NCBI GenBank assembly: GCA_013043295.1
Contig: JABDOO010000004.1
Location: 1 to 10,573, forward strand
Length of the DNA: 10,573 nucleotides
Source: Candidatus Nitrosopumilus sp.
GTDB taxonomy: Archaea > Thermoproteota > Nitrososphaeria > Nitrososphaerales > Nitrosopumilaceae
Direction of reading: 5' to 3'
Of this stretch, positions 1 through 5,351 are shown one piece after another. Both the position numbers and the translations under genes were made by a program. Below the pieces are notes generated by a model that worked only from the letters and a program-made list of their open reading frames with translations, was not told the DNA's origin and did no database searches. Position 1 is the stretch's first letter, and the number at the start of each line of letters is the position of its first letter.

Positions 1-44
1 ATTCTATTAATAATCAAAATTTTCAATTTTGCACTTTAATTGAC

Positions 45-64
45 TTGATTTAGAGCTAAATCAA
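45..64. promoter_or_regulatory. 20-bp inverted repeat (9-bp arms, 2-bp centre)
   Basis: TTGATTTAG at 45-53 and its exact reverse complement CTAAATCAA at 56-64 flank an AG centre. It lies about 40 bp before the TATA-like box of the zinc-ribbon gene. The symmetry and position fit a dimeric regulator's operator. It could instead be a short hairpin (8 bp closing a GAGC loop) ending an upstream transcript. The dyad is seen directly; either function is inferred. Confidence 0.4.
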
Positions 65-103
65 CTACATAATCATGTCCACAAGTAATTCAATATTGAA
101 ATG

Positions 104-110
104 TTTTAAA
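104..110 (+). promoter_or_regulatory. TATA-like box for the zinc-ribbon gene
   Basis: TTTTAAA is centred about 27 bp before the ATG at 134. That is the distance expected if transcription starts at or next to the start codon, giving a leaderless mRNA. No Shine-Dalgarno sequence precedes the ATG, which agrees with this. Confidence 0.4.
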
Positions 111-133
111 CGATAAAAAATAATTTACTGTGT

Positions 134-304
134 ATGCGATGCCCGAATTGTGGAAATCAAGCAAGCTGGAGAGATCCGGACTGCAACAAATGTGATGCAA
201 CACTACATCAAAAAAATTGTAAAGAAAAATCCTCTGATTGTAAATGTCATTCAATTAACGAACAGGCATGGACAACAAAAAAATCCTCCCAATCCACACA
301 GTGA
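134..304 (+). CDS. Small zinc-ribbon protein, 56 aa
   Basis: This short reading frame starts at ATG 134 and ends at TGA 302-304. The N-terminus carries two CxxC knuckles, C3-P-N-C6 and C17-N-K-C20, spaced like a compact zinc ribbon. The beginning (MRCPNCGNQ) is typical of archaeal rubredoxin-like or zinc-ribbon proteins. Three more cysteines follow at C29, C36 and C38 with H39, so a second metal site is possible. The tail is Ser/Thr/Lys-rich. A TATA-like box 27 bp upstream and the lack of a Shine-Dalgarno sequence suggest a leaderless message. Role unknown: such proteins can bind nucleic acid or protein partners. An overlapping longer frame (150-341) lacks any motif and is judged a shadow. 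The metal site is well supported; the function is not. Confidence 0.65.
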   Translation: MRCPNCGNQASWRDPDCNKCDATLHQKNCKEKSSDCKCHSINEQAWTTKKSSQSTQ

Positions 305-312
305 CTATAAAT
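305..312 (+). promoter_or_regulatory. TATA-like box before the GGT-like operon
   Basis: CTATAAAT is centred about 28 bp before ATG 338. It is the best TATA match between the zinc-ribbon gene and the GGT-like gene. It would start transcription near 336-338, giving the GGT-like gene a leader of about 110 nt that contains the 31-codon frame at 338-433. Assignment rests on sequence and distance only. Confidence 0.35.
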
Positions 313-337
313 TAATGATTATTGAGAAAGAACAGTT

Positions 338-433
338 ATGAAAGTTACATTAATCTATGATGAACAACAAACTGTTTCAAATTATGTATTAGATATCTTT
401 GGAATTACTGCCAAAGAACTTGGGGAAATTTAA
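338..433 (+). CDS. Possible 31-aa leader ORF before the GGT-like gene
   Basis: ATG 338 to TAA 431-433 encodes a 31-residue peptide beginning MKVTLIYDEQQTVSNYVLDI, acidic with a plausible strand-helix pattern. Support is positional: a TATA-like box sits 28 bp upstream, as for a leaderless gene, and the Shine-Dalgarno sequence of the next gene (GGTGA, 435-439) begins right after its stop. It may be a small protein, an upstream ORF coupled to the GGT-like gene, or the front of a gene broken by a frameshift. Dropping one G at about 422-424 would open the frame onward through 'KFNGELKLGFKKYRKK'. No family is recognised. Confidence 0.3.
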   Translation: MKVTLIYDEQQTVSNYVLDIFGITAKELGEI

Positions 434-434
434 T

Positions 435-439
435 GGTGA
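435..439 (+). promoter_or_regulatory. Shine-Dalgarno sequence deciding the TTG start of the GGT-like gene
   Basis: GGTGA ends 8 nt before TTG 448 and is complementary to the anti-SD core of archaeal 16S rRNA. It is the main reason for choosing TTG 448 over the first in-frame ATG at codon 25 (520-522). Confidence 0.55.
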
Positions 440-447
440 ATTAAAAC

Positions 448-2079
448 TTGGATTTAAAAAATATAGAAAGAAAATTCAAACCAACTCCAAACAAAAAATG
501 TGCCGTTGCAAAAAAAGGAATGGTTGCATCTGCATTTCCTGATGCAACAAAAGCTGGAGTCGAGATGCTCAAAAAGGGAGGTAATGCCATTGATGCTGCA
601 TGTGCTACTGCATTAGCATTAGGTGTTTGTGAACCCCAGGCTTCAGGAATTGGTGGGCAATCTATGGCGATAATTCATTTCAAAGGCAAATCATATGCAA
701 TTGACGGTTCAAGTCGTGCTCCTTCGCTTGCTCATTCTTCTAACTACAAACAGAAAAGTCATAGGCGTTTGGGTTACAAAGCAACTACAATTCCTAGTAC
801 TTTAGCTACAATTGGTTTTTTGCATGAAAGATATGGAACATTAGAATGGGAAAAGATTGTTTCTCCATCTATTCGTATTGCAAAAAAAGGCTACAAAATC
901 ACACAACTACAACATGATTTACAGGAAAGAGAATTAGAAAGCTTTCTTTCAATGAAATCTAAATCTGGTGCTAAATATTTCCTTAAAGACGCTGTTGTTC
1001 CATATGATGTGGGAGATACTTTCACACAACCTGATCTCGCCTATACTCTTAAAGTAATTTCAGAATATGGTTATCGTGTTTTTTATCATGGCTCTATTGC
1101 AAAAGCAATTTCTAAAGACATGGAAAAAAACAGAGGGTTGATCAGAGAAGAAGACTTGTCATATATGCCTGAGCCTCTTATCAGAAAACCAATAAGCAGA
1201 AAATACCGTCATCTTACCGTTTCAACTCTACCTCCTCCTGCAGCTGGAAGGACACTGCTACTTACACTGATGATGCTTAATCATTTACCATCAAAATTTT
1301 TGCGTAGCTCAAAACCAAGCTCATACCATTTTGTCGCAGAGACATTTAGAAAGGCATTCTTACACAGATTACAAAGACCATTTCATCGTCATACTTATGA
1401 TCAAATCCAAGACAAGTTGCATCTACAACGTTCTTTTGCAAAACAGATGGCAGATTCAATTCATAATTCTATGGATGCGACATTGCCTATGATTGATCCT
1501 GAGTTTGGTGGAGAAGACACTACACATCTGTCAACTATGGATGCTGAAGGAAATGCAGTTGGTATTACACAATCGATAGAACTTGCCTATGGTGCTAAAG
1601 TTGCAGCTGATGGTTTAGGCTTTTTGTATAATAATTACATGTCTGCATTTGAATTCACAAATCCTAATCATCCTTACTATATTAGACCAAATGGAATTCC
1701 ATGGACTTCTGTCTCACCTGCATTAATTTTTAATGATTCAAAACTTTGGATGGTGCTAGGAAGCCCTGGCAGCCAGAGGATTTTTTCCACAGTTACGCAA
1801 TATCTTTCAAGGATAATTGATGGTGATTTACCAATGAGTGATGCAATTGAGAGGCCACGATTCCATTGTTCAATTGGTGGTACTGTTAGTATTGAAGATG
1901 GTGGATTCCGGAAAGAAGTTGTTGATTTTCTCAAAGAAATGGGATATGAAATTTCAGTAAAAGAGCGATTCTCATTTTATCATGGTGCAATCCATGCAGT
2001 AATGAAGACACAAACTCAAAAAGGATTTCAGGGTGTCGCTGAGGTCAGACGTGATGGAACTGCGGAAGGATTGAATTGA
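448..2079 (+). CDS. Gamma-glutamyltranspeptidase-like Ntn hydrolase
   Basis: The 543-residue product belongs to the gamma-glutamyltranspeptidase (GGT) family: autocatalytic N-terminal-nucleophile hydrolases that cleave and transfer gamma-glutamyl groups. The family fold starts with the GMVAS..P..T motif (24-34) and GGNAIDAA (44-51). The predicted self-cleavage site and nucleophile is T358, first Thr of TTHLSTMDAEGNAV, giving a small subunit of about 186 residues, normal for the family. GSPGSQRI (438-445) matches the oxyanion-hole GSPGG loop, T420-S421 matches the Ser-Ser pair, and R90 (IDGSSRAP) probably matches the carboxylate-binding Arg. The residue matching E. coli Asp433, which holds the substrate amino group, is not Asp (NNYMSAFEF, A400), and the large-subunit DRxxxLGD-type stretch is replaced near 303-316. 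There is no signal peptide, so unlike bacterial periplasmic GGT it should be cytosolic. It overlaps the next gene by 4 bp. The family is certain; the substrate is open. Confidence 0.93.
   Translation: MDLKNIERKFKPTPNKKCAVAKKGMVASAFPDATKAGVEMLKKGGNAIDAACATALALGVCEPQASGIGGQSMAIIHFKGKSYAIDGSSRAPSLAHSSNYKQKSHRRLGYKATTIPSTLATIGFLHERYGTLEWEKIVSPSIRIAKKGYKITQLQHDLQERELESFLSMKSKSGAKYFLKDAVVPYDVGDTFTQPDLAYTLKVISEYGYRVFYHGSIAKAISKDMEKNRGLIREEDLSYMPEPLIRKPISRKYRHLTVSTLPPPAAGRTLLLTLMMLNHLPSKFLRSSKPSSYHFVAETFRKAFLHRLQRPFHRHTYDQIQDKLHLQRSFAKQMADSIHNSMDATLPMIDPEFGGEDTTHLSTMDAEGNAVGITQSIELAYGAKVAADGLGFLYNNYMSAFEFTNPNHPYYIRPNGIPWTSVSPALIFNDSKLWMVLGSPGSQRIFSTVTQYLSRIIDGDLPMSDAIERPRFHCSIGGTVSIEDGGFRKEVVDFLKEMGYEISVKERFSFYHGAIHAVMKTQTQKGFQGVAEVRRDGTAEGLN
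2064..2070 (+). promoter_or_regulatory. Shine-Dalgarno sequence for the overlapping amidohydrolase gene
   Basis: GGAAGGA lies inside the last codons of the GGT-like gene, 5 nt before TTG 2076. It supports the TTG start and reinitiation or coupled translation at the TTGA overlap (2076-2079). Confidence 0.6.
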
Positions 2080-2849
2080 CCCAACTTCCTATTTTATTAT
2101 CTATTCCTCATGGTGGAAGAAAAAAACCTCAAGAGCTAGAAGGACATTTGTGTATTACAAATAAGGATTTGTTTGATGACTCTGATCCTTTTGTAGTGGA
2201 GTTGTATGATTTAGGTAACAAAGTCCAAGGTGTAGTTAAAACAGAAATTGCAAGAGCATTTGTTGATCTTAACCGTTCAATGCAAGACATGCCTCCAAAG
2301 AATCCTGACGGATTAATTAAAAGCTCAACCTGTTATCAAAAACCAATCTATATTTCTAACAAAGAACCTGATGATTCTCTCAAAACATTATTGATTGAAA
2401 TGTATTACCTTCCTTATCACAGAAGCATTGAAAAAAGTTTAAGGGAATTAGATTTGCAATTGTGTCTTGATTGCCATTCTATGGCTTCAATTGCACCTGG
2501 AATTTCACCTGATGGAAAAAATAAAAAAAGACCATTATTTTGTTTGTCAAATCAAGATGGTAAGACCAGTTCTGATGAAATGATTAATCTTCTTGCAGAT
2601 TGTATTTCTGAATCATATTCTATTGATAGGTCTGAGATATCCCTAAATGATCCATTTCATGGAGGCCATATCACAAAAACTTATGGAAATAATCCCATTC
2701 CTTGGATTCAGGTTGAAATGAATCGAAGTTTGTATTTGTCTCCCCCCTGGTTTGATGAAGAGGTATTATCCGTAAATCCTGAACACCTAAAAAAATTAAA
2801 TAATTGCTTTGAAAAGTCGCTGGAACTTTTCTTTTCGAAAATTCAATAA
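2076..2849 (+). CDS. N-formylglutamate amidohydrolase family protein
   Basis: The 257-residue protein has the hallmarks of the N-formylglutamate amidohydrolase (HutG/FGase) family of zinc enzymes, which release formate and glutamate from N-formylglutamate. Visible motifs are SIPHGG (9-14), FVDLNR (62-67), LDCHSM (131-136) and VEMNRSLY (213-220); the His/Asp/Glu residues in them are likely metal ligands or catalytic groups. Length is near the family norm and no signal peptide is seen. It starts at TTG with a strong Shine-Dalgarno sequence, 4 bp inside the preceding GGT-like gene, so both are one transcript. No other histidine-degradation (hut) gene is nearby, so the classical route to N-formylglutamate is not supported here. 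A hydrolase for another N-acyl or gamma-linked glutamate, working with the GGT-like enzyme, is at least as likely. Family is confident; substrate is inferred. Confidence 0.87.
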   Translation: MTQLPILLSIPHGGRKKPQELEGHLCITNKDLFDDSDPFVVELYDLGNKVQGVVKTEIARAFVDLNRSMQDMPPKNPDGLIKSSTCYQKPIYISNKEPDDSLKTLLIEMYYLPYHRSIEKSLRELDLQLCLDCHSMASIAPGISPDGKNKKRPLFCLSNQDGKTSSDEMINLLADCISESYSIDRSEISLNDPFHGGHITKTYGNNPIPWIQVEMNRSLYLSPPWFDEEVLSVNPEHLKKLNNCFEKSLELFFSKIQ

Positions 2850-2875
2850 ATTTTAGTCGAAAATATTTCGTATCA

Positions 2876-2883
2876 TTTTTAAC
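2876..2883 (+). promoter_or_regulatory. TATA-like box for the zinc-finger/membrane-protein pair
   Basis: TTTTTAAC is centred about 27 bp before ATG 2906, the leaderless spacing seen at other genes in the window. No Shine-Dalgarno sequence is present before that ATG. Confidence 0.35.
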
Positions 2884-2905
2884 TAATATTGTATAATTAT
2901 TTCCT

Positions 2906-3073
2906 ATGGGTTTGTTCAAACGTAAAAAAGAGAAAGAAAATCAAACAAAATGTGATGTATGTGGAACTGAACTGCATGATCCTGAACGCTTGAAAAGACA
3001 CATGAAAAAAGCTCATGGAAATGTCCCTGCAAAGAAATTAGATCCAAATGCAGGTGATGGTGGAACTTGGTAA
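2906..3073 (+). CDS. Single C2H2 zinc finger protein, 55 aa
   Basis: ATG 2906 to TAA 3071-3073. After a very basic N-terminus (MGLFKRKKEKE) there is one classical zinc finger, C16-x2-C19-x12-H32-x4-H37, with L29 at the usual hydrophobic core position. The tail (38-55) is Gly/Asp-rich and ends in GGTW. Single C2H2 fingers of this size are known in archaea and usually bind DNA, RNA or a protein partner; the target here is unknown. The following membrane-protein gene begins with the very next base after the stop, so the two are almost surely co-transcribed and translationally coupled. The motif makes the coding call strong despite the short length. Confidence 0.8.
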   Translation: MGLFKRKKEKENQTKCDVCGTELHDPERLKRHMKKAHGNVPAKKLDPNAGDGGTW

Positions 3074-3352
3074 ATGGAAATCAGTTCTAGTCAGAAGACA
3101 AGTCTTGTTTTTGTGGGTGCTTTCCTTACGGCAGGAATTGTTTTGTCCACACTGGTTTTCCCATTTTGGAATTTAATACGTGAAGATGTCTATGAGGAAG
3201 TAACGATTTTGACCAATGACGAAGGTGTATGTTATGTTGAAACAATAGATACTATTCCTAAAACAATTGAAGAATGCACATTGAATGCCGGAGATGTTGT
3301 TACCATAAAATTTGGGGAAGGGCTAGCATGGGCTAGTATTGTTGAACCATAG
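3074..3352 (+). CDS. Small one-pass membrane protein with extracytoplasmic domain
   Basis: The 92-residue protein has one hydrophobic segment at about 9-31 (from TSLVFVGAFL through LVFPFW), then an acidic soluble domain to the C-terminus. The domain holds two cysteines, C53 and C68, which could form a disulfide outside the membrane, and a strand-rich end (VVTIKFGEGLAWASIVEP). The segment reads as an uncleaved anchor or a signal peptide, leaving the domain outside. Its ATG directly follows the zinc-finger gene's TAA, and a GGTGATGG stretch shortly before could serve the ribosome. No domain family is recognised. The coding call rests on length, close spacing and sensible topology. Confidence 0.75.
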   Translation: MEISSSQKTSLVFVGAFLTAGIVLSTLVFPFWNLIREDVYEEVTILTNDEGVCYVETIDTIPKTIEECTLNAGDVVTIKFGEGLAWASIVEP

Positions 3353-3357
3353 TAGAT

Positions 3358-3366
3358 GTTTTAATA
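3358..3366 (+). promoter_or_regulatory. TATA-like box for the HIT gene
   Basis: GTTTTAATA, in an AT-rich run ending TATTTT, is centred about 28 bp before ATG 3391. With no Shine-Dalgarno sequence in front of the ATG, a leaderless transcript is likely. Confidence 0.35.
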
Positions 3367-3390
3367 TTTTGATTCATCTTCACTAGTTGT

Positions 3391-3801
3391 ATGGATTGCA
3401 TTTTTTGTAAAATTATTTCAGGAGAAATTAAATCAAAATTCCTTAAAGAGACAAACCACTCTGTATCCTTTTTAGATGCATTTCCCCTAACAGAGGGACA
3501 CGTACTAGTCATTCCTAAAAAACATCATGAAAAAATTCAAGATATGAGTAATGAGGAAAATTCTGATTTATTTTCTTTAGTGCATTCAATGGTTGCAAAC
3601 GTAGATAGAATAACTGGCTCAACTTTGATTGCAATTCATAACGGAAAAGATGCAGGACAGGAAATACCTCATGTTCATGTGCATTTAGTTCCAAGGAGTA
3701 AAAATGATTCTGCTGGTCCTATTCATAGTATGTTTGATTCCACTAAAACACTATCCGAATCTGAAACAAATGAATTATTTGATAAATTAAAAATTCAATA
3801 G
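3391..3801 (+). CDS. HIT family nucleotide hydrolase/transferase
   Basis: The 136-residue protein is a histidine-triad protein of the Hint type. The signature HVHVHLVP is at 94-101, with H94, H96 and H98; the middle His is the nucleophile in the family. The N-terminal CIFCKIISGEI (3-13) carries the C-x2-C pair that binds zinc in many Hint proteins, and EGHVLVIPKKH (35-45) plus IHNGKDAGQ (82-90) form the nucleotide pocket. The family hydrolyses phosphoramidate or other P-linked groups on AMP/GMP nucleotides (Hint) or splits dinucleoside polyphosphates (Fhit). Length and the CxxC favour Hint. It converges on the DnaJ-ferredoxin gene, with coding ends overlapping by 7 bp. Confidence 0.93.
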   Translation: MDCIFCKIISGEIKSKFLKETNHSVSFLDAFPLTEGHVLVIPKKHHEKIQDMSNEENSDLFSLVHSMVANVDRITGSTLIAIHNGKDAGQEIPHVHVHLVPRSKNDSAGPIHSMFDSTKTLSESETNELFDKLKIQ

Positions 3802-4469
3802 GGGAATAATTTTTCTTTAGTGATTATATTCTCTACATTGATTGCTTTAGTTGGACAAGTCTCTGCAGCATTCATTATTTTATTAACGCCTGCACCTTTT
3901 TGGTTAATTACTGATGATTTTGGATTTGATTGACTTGTTTTGTCGATCTCAAAAACTTCTGGCGCGATAATTTCACAACTACAACAACCAATACACAAAC
4001 TTTTGTCTACGTCTACAAAAAGATCCGGCTGTTTTTTAGGTTCTTTAGCTTTTTCATATTCTCCGTTTCTACCATCTGGGCGTACACGTGCATTGTAGTC
4101 TTCCCAGAATTTCCTTTCATACTCTTTCCAAAAATCTGGATCACCTTCTTCAAATTCACGGGTATATTTTCCCCAATCTTGTTCTGGAATGCTACCATCA
4201 TCAGGTGCCCCCCATTGAGGTTTTCTTTTGTACTCACTTTTTGGTTTTGCCTGAGTTGCTTGATTGTATATTGAAGAATTTTGATGATTATTGTTTTTCT
4301 TTAAATGATTGTATGCTTCTGTAATTTTTTTAAATTCTGCATCCTCATTTTTATCTTGATTTTTATCTGGATGTAATTCTAGTGCCATTTTTCTGTAAGC
4401 AGATTTTATTTGATCTTGTGATGAACTAGAATCTACATTTAGAATTCGTAATGCTTGGTATGTATTCAC
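3795..4469 (-). CDS. J-domain/ferredoxin fusion protein (DnaJ-Fer)
   Basis: The 224-residue protein joins an N-terminal J domain to a C-terminal single-cluster ferredoxin. Residues 3-57 form the J domain with HPD at 33-35, the motif that stimulates Hsp70 (DnaK) ATPase. A polar linker at 58-148, with aromatic/acidic repeats (FWKEYERKFWEDY), has no classical G/F region, zinc domain or substrate-binding domain. Residues 149-213 contain C159-x2-C162-x2-C165 and C205-P, the ligand pattern of a 4Fe-4S or 3Fe-4S ferredoxin; C163 is extra. Such fusions are known from chloroplasts and Thaumarchaeota, and transfer from the plant lineage has been proposed. The likely role is a DnaK co-chaperone linked to iron-sulfur assembly or redox state. 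A TATA-like box 27 bp upstream suggests its own promoter, although the cupin operon reads into it after a 57-bp gap. Confidence 0.92.
   Translation of the reverse strand: MNTYQALRILNVDSSSSQDQIKSAYRKMALELHPDKNQDKNEDAEFKKITEAYNHLKKNNNHQNSSIYNQATQAKPKSEYKRKPQWGAPDDGSIPEQDWGKYTREFEEGDPDFWKEYERKFWEDYNARVRPDGRNGEYEKAKEPKKQPDLFVDVDKSLCIGCCSCEIIAPEVFEIDKTSQSNPKSSVINQKGAGVNKIMNAAETCPTKAINVENIITKEKLFPY
3810..3818 (+). terminator. T-rich stretch after the HIT gene
   Basis: TTTTTCTTT follows the HIT stop codon by 8 nt. Archaeal RNA polymerase terminates at such U-tracts without needing a hairpin. It lies inside the C-terminal coding end of the opposing DnaJ-ferredoxin gene. Confidence 0.3.
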
Positions 4470-4490
4470 TAGCTATACACAATTGTCATA

Positions 4491-4500
4491 TCTTAAAAAT
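4491..4500 (-). promoter_or_regulatory. TATA-like box for DnaJ-Fer
   Basis: On the minus strand the sequence reads ATTTTTAAGA, centred about 27 bp before the DnaJ-Fer ATG (4467-4469). It fits a leaderless promoter separating DnaJ-Fer from the cupin operon upstream. Confidence 0.35.
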
Positions 4501-4526
4501 AATTGCTCTAGTTTGAAGATTTTTGC

Positions 4527-4889
4527 TTATTCTAGTATTGTTTCGCTATTAGCTTCCCATGCAGGTTCAACAATACACAAAAATCTCAAATTTCCAGTCC
4601 CTGTATTTTCAATTAATTGCTCAGATTTTGGAGGAACATATGCTGAATCATCATGATTTAGATTGTGATCTTTTCCATCAATTCTCAAATTTCCCGATCC
4701 CTCTAAAATATAATAAATCTCAGAGGAATTCAATTTATGAAGTTTGGATTTTTTTCCAGGTTCTAGTGTAAATTGAGCCAAACTGTAGTTGATTCCATTT
4801 AGTGTGTTGTGTGGGTGAAAATATTGTTTGATCTTTGTTCCTTCATCTCCTTGAATGGAATCTATTTCAGAATTTTTACGTAATGACAT
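4527..4889 (-). CDS. Cupin domain protein with degraded metal site
   Basis: The 120-residue protein is one small cupin barrel. Motif 1 runs from G45 to G64 (H51-K-L53-x3-E57) with canonical spacing; motif 2 runs from D80 to N95 (P86-P87-K88-x2-Q91). Of the four usual metal ligands (His, His, Glu, His) only H51 and E57 remain; the second His is L53 and the last is Q91. Metal binding is therefore doubtful and a binding or scaffolding role is possible. The C-terminal strand FLCIVEPAW (103-111) is typical of small cupins of this type. It starts 5 bp after the stop of a second cupin gene that keeps its ligands, so the two are made together and may form a mixed dimer or act on one metabolite. Substrate unknown. 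Confidence 0.85.
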   Translation of the reverse strand: MSLRKNSEIDSIQGDEGTKIKQYFHPHNTLNGINYSLAQFTLEPGKKSKLHKLNSSEIYYILEGSGNLRIDGKDHNLNHDDSAYVPPKSEQLIENTGTGNLRFLCIVEPAWEANSETILE

Positions 4890-4894
4890 CTCAT

Positions 4895-5350
4895 CTAAAT
4901 GATTTCTGAAACTGTGGATTTAAAATCAGATTCATACCATTCTGTTTTGTAGATTGCATTTTTCTTTGGCAAAATATTGATTGCAATGTGAGAAAATTCT
5001 TTTTTTGCATTCACTGATCCATGTGTGTGTAATGTTTTTGCGGGAATGTGTACAATATCGCCTTCATTAAGACTAATTTTTTCCATTTTCTTGATTTTAA
5101 AATTATTTTTACTAGTTCCATATTTTCTAAAAATTTCTAGACTTCCTTTTCCTTTCACGCCTATTAGAATTTGATTTCCATTATGCTGATGAAGTTTTGT
5201 TCTTGAGCCGTTTTCAAAATGAACGTGATAGATATCTTGATCTTTAGCCTTTATTTTTTCTGACAGAACTTTCATCCATGTTTTTCCTGTAAACCAATTG
5301 GGGTTGACTTTTCTTTTGTCTCCTGCTCCTACGATGTTTGTTTTCTTCAT
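4895..5350 (-). CDS. Cupin domain protein with intact metal-binding residues
   Basis: The 151-residue protein is a single-domain cupin. Motif 1 (from G48) gives H54-x-H56 and Q60 in the usual Glu position; motif 2 (from G97) gives P103 and H108, followed by H110. H54, H56, Q60 and H108 form a plausible three-His/one-Gln metal site, as in several dioxygenase- or isomerase-like small cupins. The lead-in FTGKTW at 20-25 and the body VHFENGSRTKLHQHNGNQ resemble the small cupins annotated as mandelonitrile lyase-like or carboxymuconolactone-associated; that is resemblance only. An insertion of about 15 residues (75-90) lies between the motifs. It starts 1 bp after the SHOCT-protein stop and ends 5 bp before the second cupin. 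Reaction unknown. Confidence 0.86.
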   Translation of the reverse strand: MKKTNIVGAGDKRKVNPNWFTGKTWMKVLSEKIKAKDQDIYHVHFENGSRTKLHQHNGNQILIGVKGKGSLEIFRKYGTSKNNFKIKKMEKISLNEGDIVHIPAKTLHTHGSVNAKKEFSHIAINILPKKNAIYKTEWYESDFKSTVSEII

Positions 5351-5351
5351 A

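Noticed and set aside
1..39. Short open frame ending at TAA 37-39 that might be the tail of an upstream gene
   Set aside because: Only 12 codons are visible and the sequence is low-complexity AT; there is not enough to call a gene.
150..341. 63-codon plus-strand frame
   Set aside because: It overlaps the zinc-ribbon frame, has no motif and no promoter at the right distance; the CxxC-containing frame is the credible one.
1677..1934. 85-codon minus-strand frame inside the GGT-like gene
   Set aside because: It is a shadow of a well-supported conserved gene with catalytic motifs in the other strand.
3930..4324. Plus-strand frames with hydrophobic translations (3930-4274, 4088-4324)
   Set aside because: They are antisense shadows of DnaJ-Fer; Phe-rich translations arise from reading Lys/Glu codons backwards.
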